Assembly: GCF_905200055.1 (NCBI RefSeq)
Contig: NZ_CAJKIS010000003.1
Location: 27,298 to 91,297, forward strand
Direction: 5' to 3'
Origin: an uncultured Fusobacterium sp.
GTDB lineage: Bacteria > Fusobacteriota > Fusobacteriia > Fusobacteriales > Fusobacteriaceae
Length of the DNA stretch: 64,000 nt
The notes under the pieces were generated by a model. It was not told the origin of the DNA. It ran no database searches and was given only the letters and a program-made list of their open reading frames with translations. This document shows, piece by piece, positions 1 through 8,668 of the stretch (the stretch's first letter is position 1; each line of letters opens with the position of its first letter). The translations under genes were made by a program, and so were the position numbers.

Positions 1-574
1 GAAAATTTGCTACTGAACAACTATATGCTTCTATTGCATGTGTTAATGCATCTATTCCTCCATCTGCAACTACAGATTTTGGAAGAGTTCTTGTAAATTC
101 AGGATCTAAAATAGCTATTTTAGGCATCATCTCTTCATCTTTTATAGGAATCTTTACACTATTTACAGTATCAGTTAATACTGCATATGAAGTTACTTCT
201 GAACCTGTTCCACTTGTAGTTGGGACAGCTATTATTTGAATATCCATTCCTGTTCTTTTTAAAAAATATCTTACTGCTTTAGCTGAGTCAAGAGTTGACC
301 CTCCTCCTACTGCAATAATAATTTCTGGAGAAAAATCAATTACTTGATCTAATGCTCTTTTTACAGATTCAAGAGATGGATTCATCTCTACACCATCAAA
401 AATATCATACTCTACATTTATTGTTTTCAGAGCATCTTCAATTTTTGAAATTAATCCAACTTTTACCATCATTGCATCTGTAACAATAGTTGCTTTTTTA
501 CACTTCAACTTTTCTATAACATCTTTTATTTCAGTATCAGCGTAAACCTCTGTAGTTACTTTAAATACTTCCAT
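1..574 (-). CDS. Iron-containing alcohol dehydrogenase, PduQ/EutG-like (partial, N-terminal part)
   Basis: This gene reads leftward and is cut by the window edge, so only the first 191 residues are visible. It starts at an ATG preceded by AAGGAGGTTG. The visible part begins MEVFKVTTEVYADTEI and shows the nucleotide-binding GGGSTLDSAKA motif, the PTTSGTGSEVTSYAV segment and the metal-site start DGGIDALTHAIEAY, all typical of the Fe-ADH family. The short N-terminus and spacing resemble 1-propanol or ethanol dehydrogenases of propanediol and ethanolamine loci (PduQ, EutG). It is divergent from the kinase-regulator-PocR cluster. PocR domains occur in regulators of propanediol use, so a pdu/eut-type locus to the left is a reasonable inference but cannot be seen. 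The substrate is not certain. Confidence 0.85.
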   Translation of the reverse strand, partial: MEVFKVTTEVYADTEIKDVIEKLKCKKATIVTDAMMVKVGLISKIEDALKTINVEYDIFDGVEMNPSLESVKRALDQVIDFSPEIIIAVGGGSTLDSAKAVRYFLKRTGMDIQIIAVPTTSGTGSEVTSYAVLTDTVNSVKIPIKDEEMMPKIAILDPEFTRTLPKSVVADGGIDALTHAIEAYSCSVANF

Positions 575-723
575 TTTTCAACCTCCTTATAAAAAAATAG
601 TTGCTATATTTTTAATATTCATATAATATAGTATTAGAGCAAATTGTCATTATAATGTCATTTCCTCTATTTTATTATTTAAAAATTAAACATTATTTCG
701 CTATATTTAGGAGTGGGAAAACT

Positions 724-2616
724 ATGAATATACATAAAAAAATTGCTGCTTTTAACACTTTAATTTTCATTATTTTTTATATTGTAATATTATATCTGTT
801 AAGAGCTTCAATTATTGTAAACAATATTCTTGTGATAAAATTAATTGTGCTGTCTATTTTATTCTTTTTAATATCTGTTTTTGTCAATAAATTTGCACTT
901 TTAAATTTATATAGTCTTTTAGATAAGTTTGAAACTGTACTTTCTGAAATCAATAAAAAATTTGTAACTCAACTTAAAGATGATTTTTTAAATTTAGAAG
1001 ATTGTTTCTATAAAGTTTTCTCCTCTGTTAAAACAGATATTTTAGATATATTAGTTAAAGAAGGAGAGATTAAAAGAGAAAAAGAAAAAGCAGAAGCATT
1101 AAGTGAAAAATTAAGATTACTTAATAAAAATCTTGAAGATATAGTAGACCAAAGAACAAAAGAACTAAGTTTTTCAAAAGAGGTAGCTGAATCAGCTAAT
1201 AAAGCTAAAAGTGAATTTCTAGCTAAAATTAGCCATGAGATGCGTACACCTCTAACTCCTATTATTGGCTATTCAAAATTACTTCTAAAAGAATATCCTA
1301 ATTCTGAAATAAAAGATAAATTAGATATTATTCATACATCTGGGGTTAAACTTCTTAATTTTACAAATGAGCTTTTAGATTTCTCTAAAATAGAGTCTGG
1401 TAAAGTAGATCTCAATTTTGAATCTTTCAGTGTTAAAGAGCTTTTTCAAGAAATATTCTATGAACACAACTCTTTAGCAGTAACTAAAAATCTAAAGTTT
1501 GAGATTAAATATGATAAAAATGATACAACAATATATTCTGATAAAATGAAAATTTATGAAATAGTTAAAAATCTTATTCATAATGCCATTAAATATACAA
1601 ATAAAGGTTTTGTTTTTTGCGAAGTTAATGTAAAAAATAATTTCCTTAATTTTACTGTATATGATAGTGGTATAGGTATATCTAAAGATCATTTAGAATA
1701 TATTTTTGAAAGCTTTGGACAGATTAACAAACATTCATCTGGAGCTGGACTTGGACTTAGCATTACAAAAAAATTAGTTGAAATTCTAAAGGGAACTATT
1801 ACAGTTGAAAGTAAAGTTATGGTTGGAACTACATTTAATGTAAGTATTCCTATTGAGGTTTTTGAAAAGAAAAATGAAAACTTTTCAGTTACCCTTACTA
1901 AACTATTAAATTCTAATAATCCAAGTATAAAGTCTATACTGTTGAAAAGTATTCTAAAGTTTCCTATTAGATTAAAGAGTTTAAAAGAAGCCTATAAAAA
2001 ACAAAACATAGAACAAATACGTGAAATAAACCATCTAATTCTTGGTACATATGGTAATTTAAGTCTTTCATTTATATATGAAATGTCTAAAAAAATTTCT
2101 GAAGAGTTAAAGAAAAATCCAGTATCCTTTGATACTATACTATATTATATTGAAGAATTAGAAAGAATGACTCATACTATTGATTATAGTGATTTATTCA
2201 ATATGTATCTTCAATTCAATACTAAACAGATTAAAATTTTAATTGCAGAAGATGTTGAAGAAAATAGAGATTTTCTAAAAGCTGTTTTAGAATCTCCACT
2301 TATAAGTGTAACTTGTGTTGAACATGGACTTAACGCTTTAAAAGCTATGAAAGAAAAGAAATTTGACGTTGTCTTTTTAGACATCCATATGCCTGTTATG
2401 GATGGATTACAGACTATATCTCATATAAAAGCTAATGAGGAATTAAAAAATACTCCTGTTATTGCTCTTACTGCTCAAGCTATTATTGGGGATAAAGAAA
2501 AATATCTACCTTATGGTTTTGATGGGTATATTACAAAACCTATCAATGAATCTGTTTTGTTCAGTTATTTAGAAAAATTTATATTCGCTAAGAAAAAGGG
2601 TGATAATAATGATTAA
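724..2616 (+). CDS. Hybrid sensor histidine kinase (HisKA, HATPase, HPt-like, receiver)
   Basis: This is a membrane-bound hybrid histidine kinase of 630 residues. Two hydrophobic segments (about residues 7-30 and 35-57) have almost no extracellular loop between them, so it has no obvious sensor domain of its own. A coiled coil leads into HisKA, with phospho-acceptor His171 in AKISHEMRTPLTP. The ATPase domain follows (N-box NLIHNAIKYT, DSGIGIS, GAGLGLS). Next comes an HPt-like helical stretch with His437 (NHLILGTYGNLSL), then a C-terminal receiver with Asp553 (FLDIHMPVMDG). I chose the ATG at 724 because AGGAGTG lies just upstream; the ATG at 655 has no ribosome site. It overlaps the downstream regulator gene, so the two are a pair. 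Confidence 0.9.
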   Translation: MNIHKKIAAFNTLIFIIFYIVILYLLRASIIVNNILVIKLIVLSILFFLISVFVNKFALLNLYSLLDKFETVLSEINKKFVTQLKDDFLNLEDCFYKVFSSVKTDILDILVKEGEIKREKEKAEALSEKLRLLNKNLEDIVDQRTKELSFSKEVAESANKAKSEFLAKISHEMRTPLTPIIGYSKLLLKEYPNSEIKDKLDIIHTSGVKLLNFTNELLDFSKIESGKVDLNFESFSVKELFQEIFYEHNSLAVTKNLKFEIKYDKNDTTIYSDKMKIYEIVKNLIHNAIKYTNKGFVFCEVNVKNNFLNFTVYDSGIGISKDHLEYIFESFGQINKHSSGAGLGLSITKKLVEILKGTITVESKVMVGTTFNVSIPIEVFEKKNENFSVTLTKLLNSNNPSIKSILLKSILKFPIRLKSLKEAYKKQNIEQIREINHLILGTYGNLSLSFIYEMSKKISEELKKNPVSFDTILYYIEELERMTHTIDYSDLFNMYLQFNTKQIKILIAEDVEENRDFLKAVLESPLISVTCVEHGLNALKAMKEKKFDVVFLDIHMPVMDGLQTISHIKANEELKNTPVIALTAQAIIGDKEKYLPYGFDGYITKPINESVLFSYLEKFIFAKKKGDNND

Positions 2617-3280
2617 AGTCCTAACAATAGAAGACTCTGAAGAAACTAGAGATATTCTAAAGATAATCTTATCTGAAGAAAAAAATATCAAATTCTTAGA
2701 AGCAGCTTCTATTAAAGAGGGAATGGAAATTTTAAAAAAAGAAACACCAGAAATAATACTTCTAGATCTTTCTTTACCTGACGGAAATGGAAGTTATATT
2801 TGTGAACAGATAAAAAGTAATCCAAAATATTTTGGCTCTCCTTTTATTTTGGCTTTAACTGCTGAAACTTCTCAAGAAACTGTAAATACAACTTTAGAAA
2901 TGGGATGCGATGATTATATAAAAAAACCTTTTGATTCTAAAGAATTGTTAATACGTTTAAAAAAATTTATTGTGAGAGTTCCACAAAATAAAGATATTCT
3001 TACATATGAAAATATAAAATTATTTTTATCAGATAAAACTATGTTTTATGAAAATGAACCTATAGAGCTTTCTAAAAATGAGTTTGAACTTCTATCTTAT
3101 TTTATTGTTAATAGAGGATTACTTCTCACAAGAGAGAATATTTTAAATCATGTTTGGAAGGAAAATTTTGATATCAGTGATAAAGCTGTCGATCAATGTT
3201 TAAAAAGACTTAGAAAAAAACTACCTATTTTAAATGAAGTTCTAATATCTAAAAGAGGTTTTGGATACATATTGAAATAA
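2609..3280 (+). CDS. OmpR-family response regulator
   Basis: This is a 223-residue response regulator. The N-terminal receiver carries acidic residues EDSEE, phospho-acceptor Asp53 (LLDLSLPDGNG) and the conserved Lys in YIKKPFD. The C-terminus is a winged-helix DNA-binding domain of the OmpR/PhoB type (ELSKNEFELLSYF, TRENILNHVW, RLRKKL, RGFGYILK). The ATG at 2609 overlaps the last codons of the kinase gene and is preceded by AAAGGG; an in-frame GTG at 2600 is less likely. It is surely the partner of the kinase upstream. Its targets are unknown, but the divergent alcohol dehydrogenase and the adjacent PocR gene are candidates. Confidence 0.92.
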   Translation: MIKVLTIEDSEETRDILKIILSEEKNIKFLEAASIKEGMEILKKETPEIILLDLSLPDGNGSYICEQIKSNPKYFGSPFILALTAETSQETVNTTLEMGCDDYIKKPFDSKELLIRLKKFIVRVPQNKDILTYENIKLFLSDKTMFYENEPIELSKNEFELLSYFIVNRGLLLTRENILNHVWKENFDISDKAVDQCLKRLRKKLPILNEVLISKRGFGYILK

Positions 3281-3294
3281 AGGGAGTAACAACT

Positions 3295-4107
3295 ATGAAA
3301 AAAGGTGAAAATATATCAGATGATTTTTTAGATATAGAGTTTTTTCAAATTTTACAAAATAGATTTGCTGAAGAGTTTGGAATAGCCAGTGTAATAACGG
3401 ATACAAATGGAATTCCTCTCACTGAACCTAGTAATTTTACAGAGTTTTGTAGTATTCACACAAGAGGAAGTAAAATCGGATTTAAAAAATGCACTCTTTG
3501 TGATGCTTATGGTGGAGCAAAAGCAAAGGCTTTAAAAAAACCTATTGTCTATCGTTGTCATGCAGGACTTATAGATTTTGCAAGTCCAATTATTATTGGA
3601 GATAAACTTGTTGGATGTTTTTTATGTGGACAACTTCTCTCTGAAAAACCTAATGAAGAAAAGTTTAGAAAAACTGCTCGTGAAATTGGGGTTGATGAAG
3701 ATATATATATTGAAGCTGTAAAAAAAGTGAAAATCCTTCCCTATGAAAAGATTGAATATGCTGCAAATTTTCTGTATGATATTTCTTCTAAAATTTCTAA
3801 CTTTAGCTATCATCAAAATACAGGAATATCAGCAAATAATCTGTGTCGTTCAAGCATAGATGAGTTTTCAGATTTTTTAAAAGATATAGATATTTTCGAT
3901 TTAAAAAAGAATAAAAAAATTTCTATTTTTTCAAAACTCTATTCAACTCTCTTTAAGAAAACTTTTATTACAGAAAAAAGAATATATCAATTAGATAAAA
4001 ATATTGATATATGTTTAAATGAATTAGATAAAATCAGTGATAAAGTTAAATCTACAGAAAGAAATTTTAAATATTTTAATATAAGTCACATTTCAAAAAA
4101 ACCTTGA
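3295..4107 (+). CDS. Stand-alone PocR-domain sensory protein
   Basis: This 270-residue soluble protein has a PocR domain across roughly residues 10-165. Its Cys-rich pattern includes FCSIHTRGSKIGFKKC, CTLCDAY, RCHAGLIDFASPI and GCFLCGQL. PocR domains are predicted ligand sensors, named for the propanediol regulator PocR. In most proteins they are joined to a DNA-binding or kinase domain. Here the remaining 100 residues are lysine-rich and helical with no output domain that I recognise. The gene starts 14 bp after the response regulator with AAAGGGAG as ribosome site, so all three are probably one operon. I infer that it feeds a ligand signal to the kinase, which lacks a sensor domain. The multiple cysteines may bind a metal or be redox-active. 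Confidence 0.8.
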   Translation: MKKGENISDDFLDIEFFQILQNRFAEEFGIASVITDTNGIPLTEPSNFTEFCSIHTRGSKIGFKKCTLCDAYGGAKAKALKKPIVYRCHAGLIDFASPIIIGDKLVGCFLCGQLLSEKPNEEKFRKTAREIGVDEDIYIEAVKKVKILPYEKIEYAANFLYDISSKISNFSYHQNTGISANNLCRSSIDEFSDFLKDIDIFDLKKNKKISIFSKLYSTLFKKTFITEKRIYQLDKNIDICLNELDKISDKVKSTERNFKYFNISHISKKP

Positions 4108-4126
4108 TTTTATTCAAGGTTTTTTC
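4095..4126 (+). terminator. Rho-independent terminator of the kinase-RR-PocR operon
   Basis: The stem ACCTTGA/TCAAGGT extends with A:T pairs to 12 bp around a TTTTAT loop and ends in a T tract. The left arm contains the stop codon and last codons of the PocR gene, so coding sequence and terminator overlap. Confidence 0.85.
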
Positions 4127-4146
4127 TAGCTTGAATTAAGATTTTC

Positions 4147-4155
4147 TGTTATACT
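4147..4155 (+). promoter_or_regulatory. Extended -10 promoter for the ABC-F gene
   Basis: TGTTATACT matches the extended -10 form TGnTATAAT and lies 40 bp before the ABC-F start codon, just after the previous terminator. No good -35 box is seen. Confidence 0.45.
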
Positions 4156-4194
4156 AAATAGAATAAATTAATATAAGGAGATAAATTTAATTTT

Positions 4195-5748
4195 ATGAGT
4201 ATTTTAGATGTTTCAAATGTAAGCCATGGATATGGTTCAAGAGCAATTCTTGAAAATGCCTCTTTCCGTTTATTAAAAGGAGAACATATAGGACTTGTTG
4301 GAGCAAATGGAGAGGGAAAAACAACTTTCTTAAATATAATAACTGGTAAATTGTTGCCAGATGAAGGAAAAATATCATGGTGTAGACATATTACAACTGG
4401 ATATTTAGATCAATATAGCACTTTAGAAAAAGGAAAATCTATAAGAGATATTCTTCGTTCTGCTTTTGCTCATATGTATGATCTAGAACAAGAGATGATA
4501 GGTATATATGATAAGATGGGAGATTGTACCCCTGAAGAAATGGACGCTCTTATTGAAGAAGCTGGAGAGATTCAAAGTATCCTTGAAGATGGAAATTTTT
4601 ATTCTCTTGATTCTAAAATTGAAGAGTATGCTGCTGGACTTGGACTAACTGATATAGGTTTAGAACGTGATGTATCTGAACTTTCTGGAGGACAAAGAGC
4701 TAAAATTTTATTGGCTAAAGTTCTACTTGAAAATCCTATGATTCTTATACTTGATGAGCCTACTAACTTCTTGGATGAAAACCACATAGCTTGGCTTAAA
4801 AATTTTCTACAAAACTATGAAAATGCTTTTATTTTAGTTTCACATGATATTCCTTTCTTAAATGATGTTGTAAATGTTATCTACCATGTGGAAAATGCTG
4901 TTTTAACTCGTTATACTGGAGATTACTATCAATTTAGAGAGATGTATGAACTAAAGAAAAGACAGATTGAACAAGCATATAAAAAACAACAGAAAGAGAT
5001 TGCTCACCTTAAAGATTTTATTGCTAGAAATAAAGCTAGAGTTGCCACTACTAACTTAGCTAAAGACCGTCAAAAGAAACTTGATAGAATGGAGATTATA
5101 GAGATAGCAAAAGAAAAATTAAAACCTGAATTTGAATTTACATCTGCTAGAACTCCAAGTAGAGAGGTTATTACAGCTAAAAATCTAGTTATTGGTTATG
5201 ATGAACCTCTTACTAAACCTCTAAACTTTACTGTTGAAAGAAATCAAAAAATTGCTATTAAAGGTGTAAATGGACTTGGAAAATCAACTCTTTTAAAAAC
5301 ACTGTTAGGAATTATAAAACCAGTAGCTGGAGAGGTTGAACATGGACAATTTTTAGAGATAGGATATTTTGAACAAGAGGAGAAATCTGAAAATATAACT
5401 GCTCTTGACTTTATTTGGAATGAGTACCCAAGTATGACAAATAGAGAAGTTAGAGCTGCCCTTGCTAGATGTGGACTTACAACTGATCATATTACAAGTC
5501 AAATGCAAGTTTTATCTGGAGGAGAAAATGCAAAAGTTCGTCTATGCAAATTGATGCTGAAAAATATCAATCTTTTAATACTTGATGAGCCTACTAACCA
5601 CCTAGATATAGATGCTAAAGAGGAGTTAAAAAAAGCTGTTAAAGAGTTTAAAGGAACTGTACTTCTTGTAAGCCATGAGCCTGATTTTTATATGGACATT
5701 GTAACTGATGTTTGGAACGTTGAAGATTGGACTACAAAAATAGTTTAA
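4195..5748 (+). CDS. ABC-F family ATPase (YkpA/YbiT-like)
   Basis: This cytosolic protein has 517 residues and two ABC ATPase domains with no membrane segment, which defines the ABC-F family. Domain 1 has Walker A GANGEGKT, signature LSGGQ and Walker B ILILDEPTNFLD. Domain 2 has GVNGLGKST, LSGGE and LLILDEPTNHLD. The two are joined by a basic helical linker (about 235-310, rich in K and R, including ARVATTNLAKDRQKK). ABC-F proteins act on the ribosome during translation. Length and linker fit the housekeeping YkpA/YbiT group better than the long-linker antibiotic-resistance group, but this cannot be decided by eye. It stands alone between two terminators. AAGGAG is 14 bp from the ATG, a rather long spacing. 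Confidence 0.9.
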   Translation: MSILDVSNVSHGYGSRAILENASFRLLKGEHIGLVGANGEGKTTFLNIITGKLLPDEGKISWCRHITTGYLDQYSTLEKGKSIRDILRSAFAHMYDLEQEMIGIYDKMGDCTPEEMDALIEEAGEIQSILEDGNFYSLDSKIEEYAAGLGLTDIGLERDVSELSGGQRAKILLAKVLLENPMILILDEPTNFLDENHIAWLKNFLQNYENAFILVSHDIPFLNDVVNVIYHVENAVLTRYTGDYYQFREMYELKKRQIEQAYKKQQKEIAHLKDFIARNKARVATTNLAKDRQKKLDRMEIIEIAKEKLKPEFEFTSARTPSREVITAKNLVIGYDEPLTKPLNFTVERNQKIAIKGVNGLGKSTLLKTLLGIIKPVAGEVEHGQFLEIGYFEQEEKSENITALDFIWNEYPSMTNREVRAALARCGLTTDHITSQMQVLSGGENAKVRLCKLMLKNINLLILDEPTNHLDIDAKEELKKAVKEFKGTVLLVSHEPDFYMDIVTDVWNVEDWTTKIV

Positions 5749-5755
5749 TTTAAAG

Positions 5756-5806
5756 AGAGTGTTGTAAATTGTTAGTTTTAAACTTTCAATTTTCAACACT
5801 CTTATT
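5756..5806. terminator. Bidirectional hairpin between ABC-F and the cysteine synthase gene
   Basis: A 9-bp stem AGAGTGTTG (5756-5764) pairs with CAACACTCT (5794-5802) around a long 29-base loop, followed by TTATTTTTA. It lies between converging genes and could serve both. Confidence 0.6.
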
Positions 5807-5807
5807 T

Positions 5808-6719
5808 TTATATAACAGAAAAATATTTTTCTCCAGAGTCTACAGACAATACAACTATTTTCAATCCTTTTCCACTATTTTTCTTAGCCATTTCCAGTGC
5901 TGTAAAAATAACTGCTCCAGTTGATATTCCAGCAAAAATCCCCTCTTTTAAAGCTAGTTCTTTCATTGTAGATATTGCATTATTACATTTACATGTTAAA
6001 ATTTCATCACTTAAATTATTGTTATAAATTTTAGGAACAACTCCTAAACTCATCCCCATTCCTTGTATCTTATGCTCACCAGTATATCCTTTAGATAGTA
6101 ATGGTGAGCTTTCTGGTTCCACTGGATAAGTTTTTACATTTTTTAATTCTTCCTTTAATCTAGTTGCTATTCCTGTAAAACTTCCACCACTTCCTGTTCC
6201 ACCAATAAAAATATCTATCTTATTATTCATATCTTTTAATATCTCTTTGGCCGTTTGATTATAATGAATTTTAGGATTATTTATATTTTCAAATTGATTT
6301 GGAACAAAAACTTTTTTATACTTTGCCTTTAACTCGTTTAACTTTTCCAAACAACCTTTCATTCCTTTTTTTCCATCAGTCAATATAACTTCTGCCCCAT
6401 ATATCTCCATCATTTTTCTTCTTTCTATACTCATGCTATCTGGCATTACTATTTTTAATTGATAACCTTTTACAGCACATACCATTGCTAATGAAATACC
6501 AGTATTTCCACTAGTAGCTTCTAAAACTATTGTATTCTTATCTAATTTTTCATCTTTTTCTGCTTCTTCTATCATTGCTAATGCAATTCTATCCTTAGTA
6601 CTTCTCCCAGGATTAAAACCATCTAATTTTATATAAATTTCATTTCCAAATGTTTCAAATTTTTTTAATTTTACAAGTGGTGTATCTCCTATTGTATCCA
6701 ATATTGACTCAACTAACAT
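5808..6719 (-). CDS. cysK: PLP-dependent cysteine synthase family protein
   Basis: This 303-residue fold-type II PLP enzyme carries the Schiff-base lysine in RSTKDRIAL, the substrate loop EATSGNTGIS and the phosphate-binding GGTGSGGSFTG near the middle. The family makes cysteine from O-acetylserine and sulfide, or runs related beta-replacement reactions. In Fusobacterium, relatives release H2S from cysteine or form lanthionine, which some species use in peptidoglycan. The segment that normally reads GIGAGFVP is here GMGMSLGVVP, with different residues and two more positions, so the exact reaction is open. AGGAGG precedes the ATG. It is a single-gene unit, convergent with the ABC-F gene. The gene symbol denotes the family only. 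Confidence 0.8.
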   Translation of the reverse strand: MLVESILDTIGDTPLVKLKKFETFGNEIYIKLDGFNPGRSTKDRIALAMIEEAEKDEKLDKNTIVLEATSGNTGISLAMVCAVKGYQLKIVMPDSMSIERRKMMEIYGAEVILTDGKKGMKGCLEKLNELKAKYKKVFVPNQFENINNPKIHYNQTAKEILKDMNNKIDIFIGGTGSGGSFTGIATRLKEELKNVKTYPVEPESSPLLSKGYTGEHKIQGMGMSLGVVPKIYNNNLSDEILTCKCNNAISTMKELALKEGIFAGISTGAVIFTALEMAKKNSGKGLKIVVLSVDSGEKYFSVI

Positions 6720-6875
6720 TTTTCCTCCTAAATCTCATCTTTTATTTAATTTTACAGAAAAAATATTGGAATATAAATACTTCAATATCTTATTTTTTTT
6801 GTTCACCTAATTGAAGAAGTAATTTAGAATTTAACACTTATAAATTTTATTTTTATTCATATTTTTAGAATTTTT

Positions 6876-6942
6876 ATTTTTTCATTTTGAAAAAATATAA
6901 TTTTTGTTTTTCTATTTTGAAAATTTTTTCATTTTGAAAAAT
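6876..6942. promoter_or_regulatory. Three repeated TTTCATTTTGAAAA-type boxes (possible operator)
   Basis: Three copies of a near-palindromic box occur within 67 bp: TTTTTCATTTTGAAAAA, then TTTCTATTTTGAAAATT, then TTTTTCATTTTGAAAAA. Similar boxes (CATTATTTTGAAAA) flank the XRE-cupin regulator gene near 14.8 and 15.5 kb, so this may be an operator for that regulator. The AT-rich background makes this uncertain. Confidence 0.4.
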
Positions 6943-7015
6943 AATAAATATACATAAATTAATTGAAAAACTAATAATTACGATACTCTTTCTCTATTTT
7001 TTATTTTTTTATTAT

Positions 7016-7042
7016 TTGGCATTATTTTTGCTTATATATTAA
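7016..7042 (+). promoter_or_regulatory. Possible promoter of the AbgT-cyuA operon
   Basis: TTGGCA at 7016 could be a -35 box, and TGCTTATAT at 7029-7037 resembles an extended -10. Spacing is poor, so only the extended -10 is persuasive. A clear GGGAGG ribosome site follows before the ATG at 7078. Confidence 0.3.
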
Positions 7043-7077
7043 GTGAAATAATTTTTCTGGGAGGATTTAAAAAAATT

Positions 7078-8631
7078 ATGGAAAACAATCAATCTAAAAA
7101 GAATTGGGTTTTAAAAGCCCTTGACGTTGTTGAAAGGGTTGGAAATGGACTGCCACATCCTACTACAATGTTCATTATTTTCACTCTTATACTTATAGCA
7201 GTATCTTATGTTGCTGCAAAAATGGGGGTAAAAGTTTCATATGAAACTTATGACAATGCTACAAAATCTTTAGTTACTAAAGAAACTGCTGTTGTAAATC
7301 TACTTTCACCTAATAGTATAAGATTTATGTATACTTCTGTTATCAATAACTTCACTAGCTTTATAGCTCTAGGAACTGTATTTACTATTATTATGGGAGT
7401 TGGAGTTGCTGATGGTAGTGGATTTATGGCTGCTGTTTTAAAGAAAATAGTAGCAGTTACACCAAGAAAAGCTGTTACTGCAACTGTTATTTTCCTTGGA
7501 ATTATGTCTAATGTTGCATCATCAACTGGTTATGTTATGTTAGTTCCATTGGGGGCTATTCTATTTATGAGTTTTGGAAGACATCCAATAGCTGGACTTG
7601 CTGCTACTTTTGCTGGAGTTTCTGGAGGGTGGAGTGCTAACCTATTAATAGGTACAAATGACCCTGTTTTTGCTGGAATGTCTACTGAAGCTGCTAGAAT
7701 GATCAATCCAAACTATACTGTACTTCCTACTGGAAACTGGTATTTTATGGTTGCATCAACTTTCCTTATTACATTTGTAGGAACTCTTGTTACTGAAAAA
7801 ATAATAGAGCCTAGATTAGGAGAATATATTCCAGAGGAAAAGATAGCTGTAGATGATATCTCTCTTGATGAAAAAAGAGGTATGAAATTTGCATTAATCA
7901 GCTTAGTTGTATTCTTTATTATTGTTGGTATGCTTGTTGTTCCTGAAAATGCACTACTTAGAAACCCTACAACTGGTGAACTTCTTCGTTCTCCATTTAT
8001 GAGTGGAATTGTATTTTTAATGTCTATGTTCTTTATGATTCCAGGAATTTTCTATGGAATTGGAGCTAGAACTATAAAATCTGATAAAGATATTATCAAC
8101 TTAATGGTTAAATCTATAAATAATCTTTCTGGATTTATGGTATTGATATTCTTTGCTGCTCAATTTGTGGTTTTCTTCAACTACTCAAATCTTGGAATTA
8201 TCCTTTCTGTAAAAGGAGCTAACTTCTTACAAGAAACTGGATTTGTTGGAGTTCCATTAATATTTGCATTTATAGTAATGACTGCTATTATAAATATATT
8301 TATCGCTGTTGATTCAGCAAAATGGGCTATTATGGCACCTATATTTGTACCTATGTTTATGAGAATTGGATTCTCTCCTGAACTTACTCAAGCTGCCTAT
8401 AGAGTAGGAGATTCATGTACAAATGTAATTGCACCTTTGATGCCATTCTTCCCATTAGTTGTGGCATTTGCTCAAAAATATGATAAGAAAAGTGGTATGG
8501 GAACTATGATTTCATTGATGCTTCCATACTCAATAGCTTTCTTAATAGGATGGATTATTCTTCTTATCATTTGGTTTGTATTTAATATTCCACTAGGTAT
8601 TGGTGGTGGAATTCACTATCTAGGAATGTAG
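7078..8631 (+). CDS. AbgT-family transporter
   Basis: This 517-residue integral membrane protein has about a dozen hydrophobic segments. It shows the AbgT-family pattern: an N-terminal ALDVVERVGNGLPHPTTMF, the re-entrant stretch SNVASSTGYVMLVPLGAI, NLLIGTNDPVFAGMS, and near the C-terminus VDSAKWAIMAPIFVPMF and RVGDSCTNVIAPLMPFFP. Family members are ion-driven carriers known for p-aminobenzoyl-glutamate uptake or sulfonamide export, and many fermenters use them for peptides or amino acids. The gene is 18 bp upstream of cysteine desulfidase, which suggests a cysteine-containing substrate, but that is inference. A second, clearly different AbgT protein is encoded at 34.9-36.5 kb. Confidence 0.88.
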   Translation: MENNQSKKNWVLKALDVVERVGNGLPHPTTMFIIFTLILIAVSYVAAKMGVKVSYETYDNATKSLVTKETAVVNLLSPNSIRFMYTSVINNFTSFIALGTVFTIIMGVGVADGSGFMAAVLKKIVAVTPRKAVTATVIFLGIMSNVASSTGYVMLVPLGAILFMSFGRHPIAGLAATFAGVSGGWSANLLIGTNDPVFAGMSTEAARMINPNYTVLPTGNWYFMVASTFLITFVGTLVTEKIIEPRLGEYIPEEKIAVDDISLDEKRGMKFALISLVVFFIIVGMLVVPENALLRNPTTGELLRSPFMSGIVFLMSMFFMIPGIFYGIGARTIKSDKDIINLMVKSINNLSGFMVLIFFAAQFVVFFNYSNLGIILSVKGANFLQETGFVGVPLIFAFIVMTAIINIFIAVDSAKWAIMAPIFVPMFMRIGFSPELTQAAYRVGDSCTNVIAPLMPFFPLVVAFAQKYDKKSGMGTMISLMLPYSIAFLIGWIILLIIWFVFNIPLGIGGGIHYLGM

Positions 8632-8648
8632 AAAATAAAAGGAGATGA

Positions 8649-8668
8649 AGTGTATATGGATAATAATA
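8649..8668 (+). repeat. Iteron-like 20-bp repeat at the cyuA start
   Basis: AGTGTATATGGATAATAATA matches the repeat found in the presumed origin at 57.3-58.1 kb. It spans the start codon of the desulfidase gene and encodes YMDNNN. Confidence 0.5.

Larger units (their letters stand above)
6720..7077. other. Divergent intergenic region (358 bp)
   Basis: This very AT-rich stretch separates the leftward cysteine synthase gene from the rightward AbgT-desulfidase operon. It holds a cluster of similar TTTTGAAAA boxes and a weak promoter, listed separately. I see no ORF or RNA gene. Confidence 0.6.

Noticed and set aside
655..723. Upstream start of the histidine kinase at 655
   Set aside because: There is no ribosome site, and the extra 23 residues are unlike the family; AGGAGTG lies before the ATG at 724.
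6780..7020. Structured RNA or riboswitch in the AT-rich region before the AbgT gene
   Set aside because: The A- and T-runs pair in many ways and there is no GC-containing conserved core.
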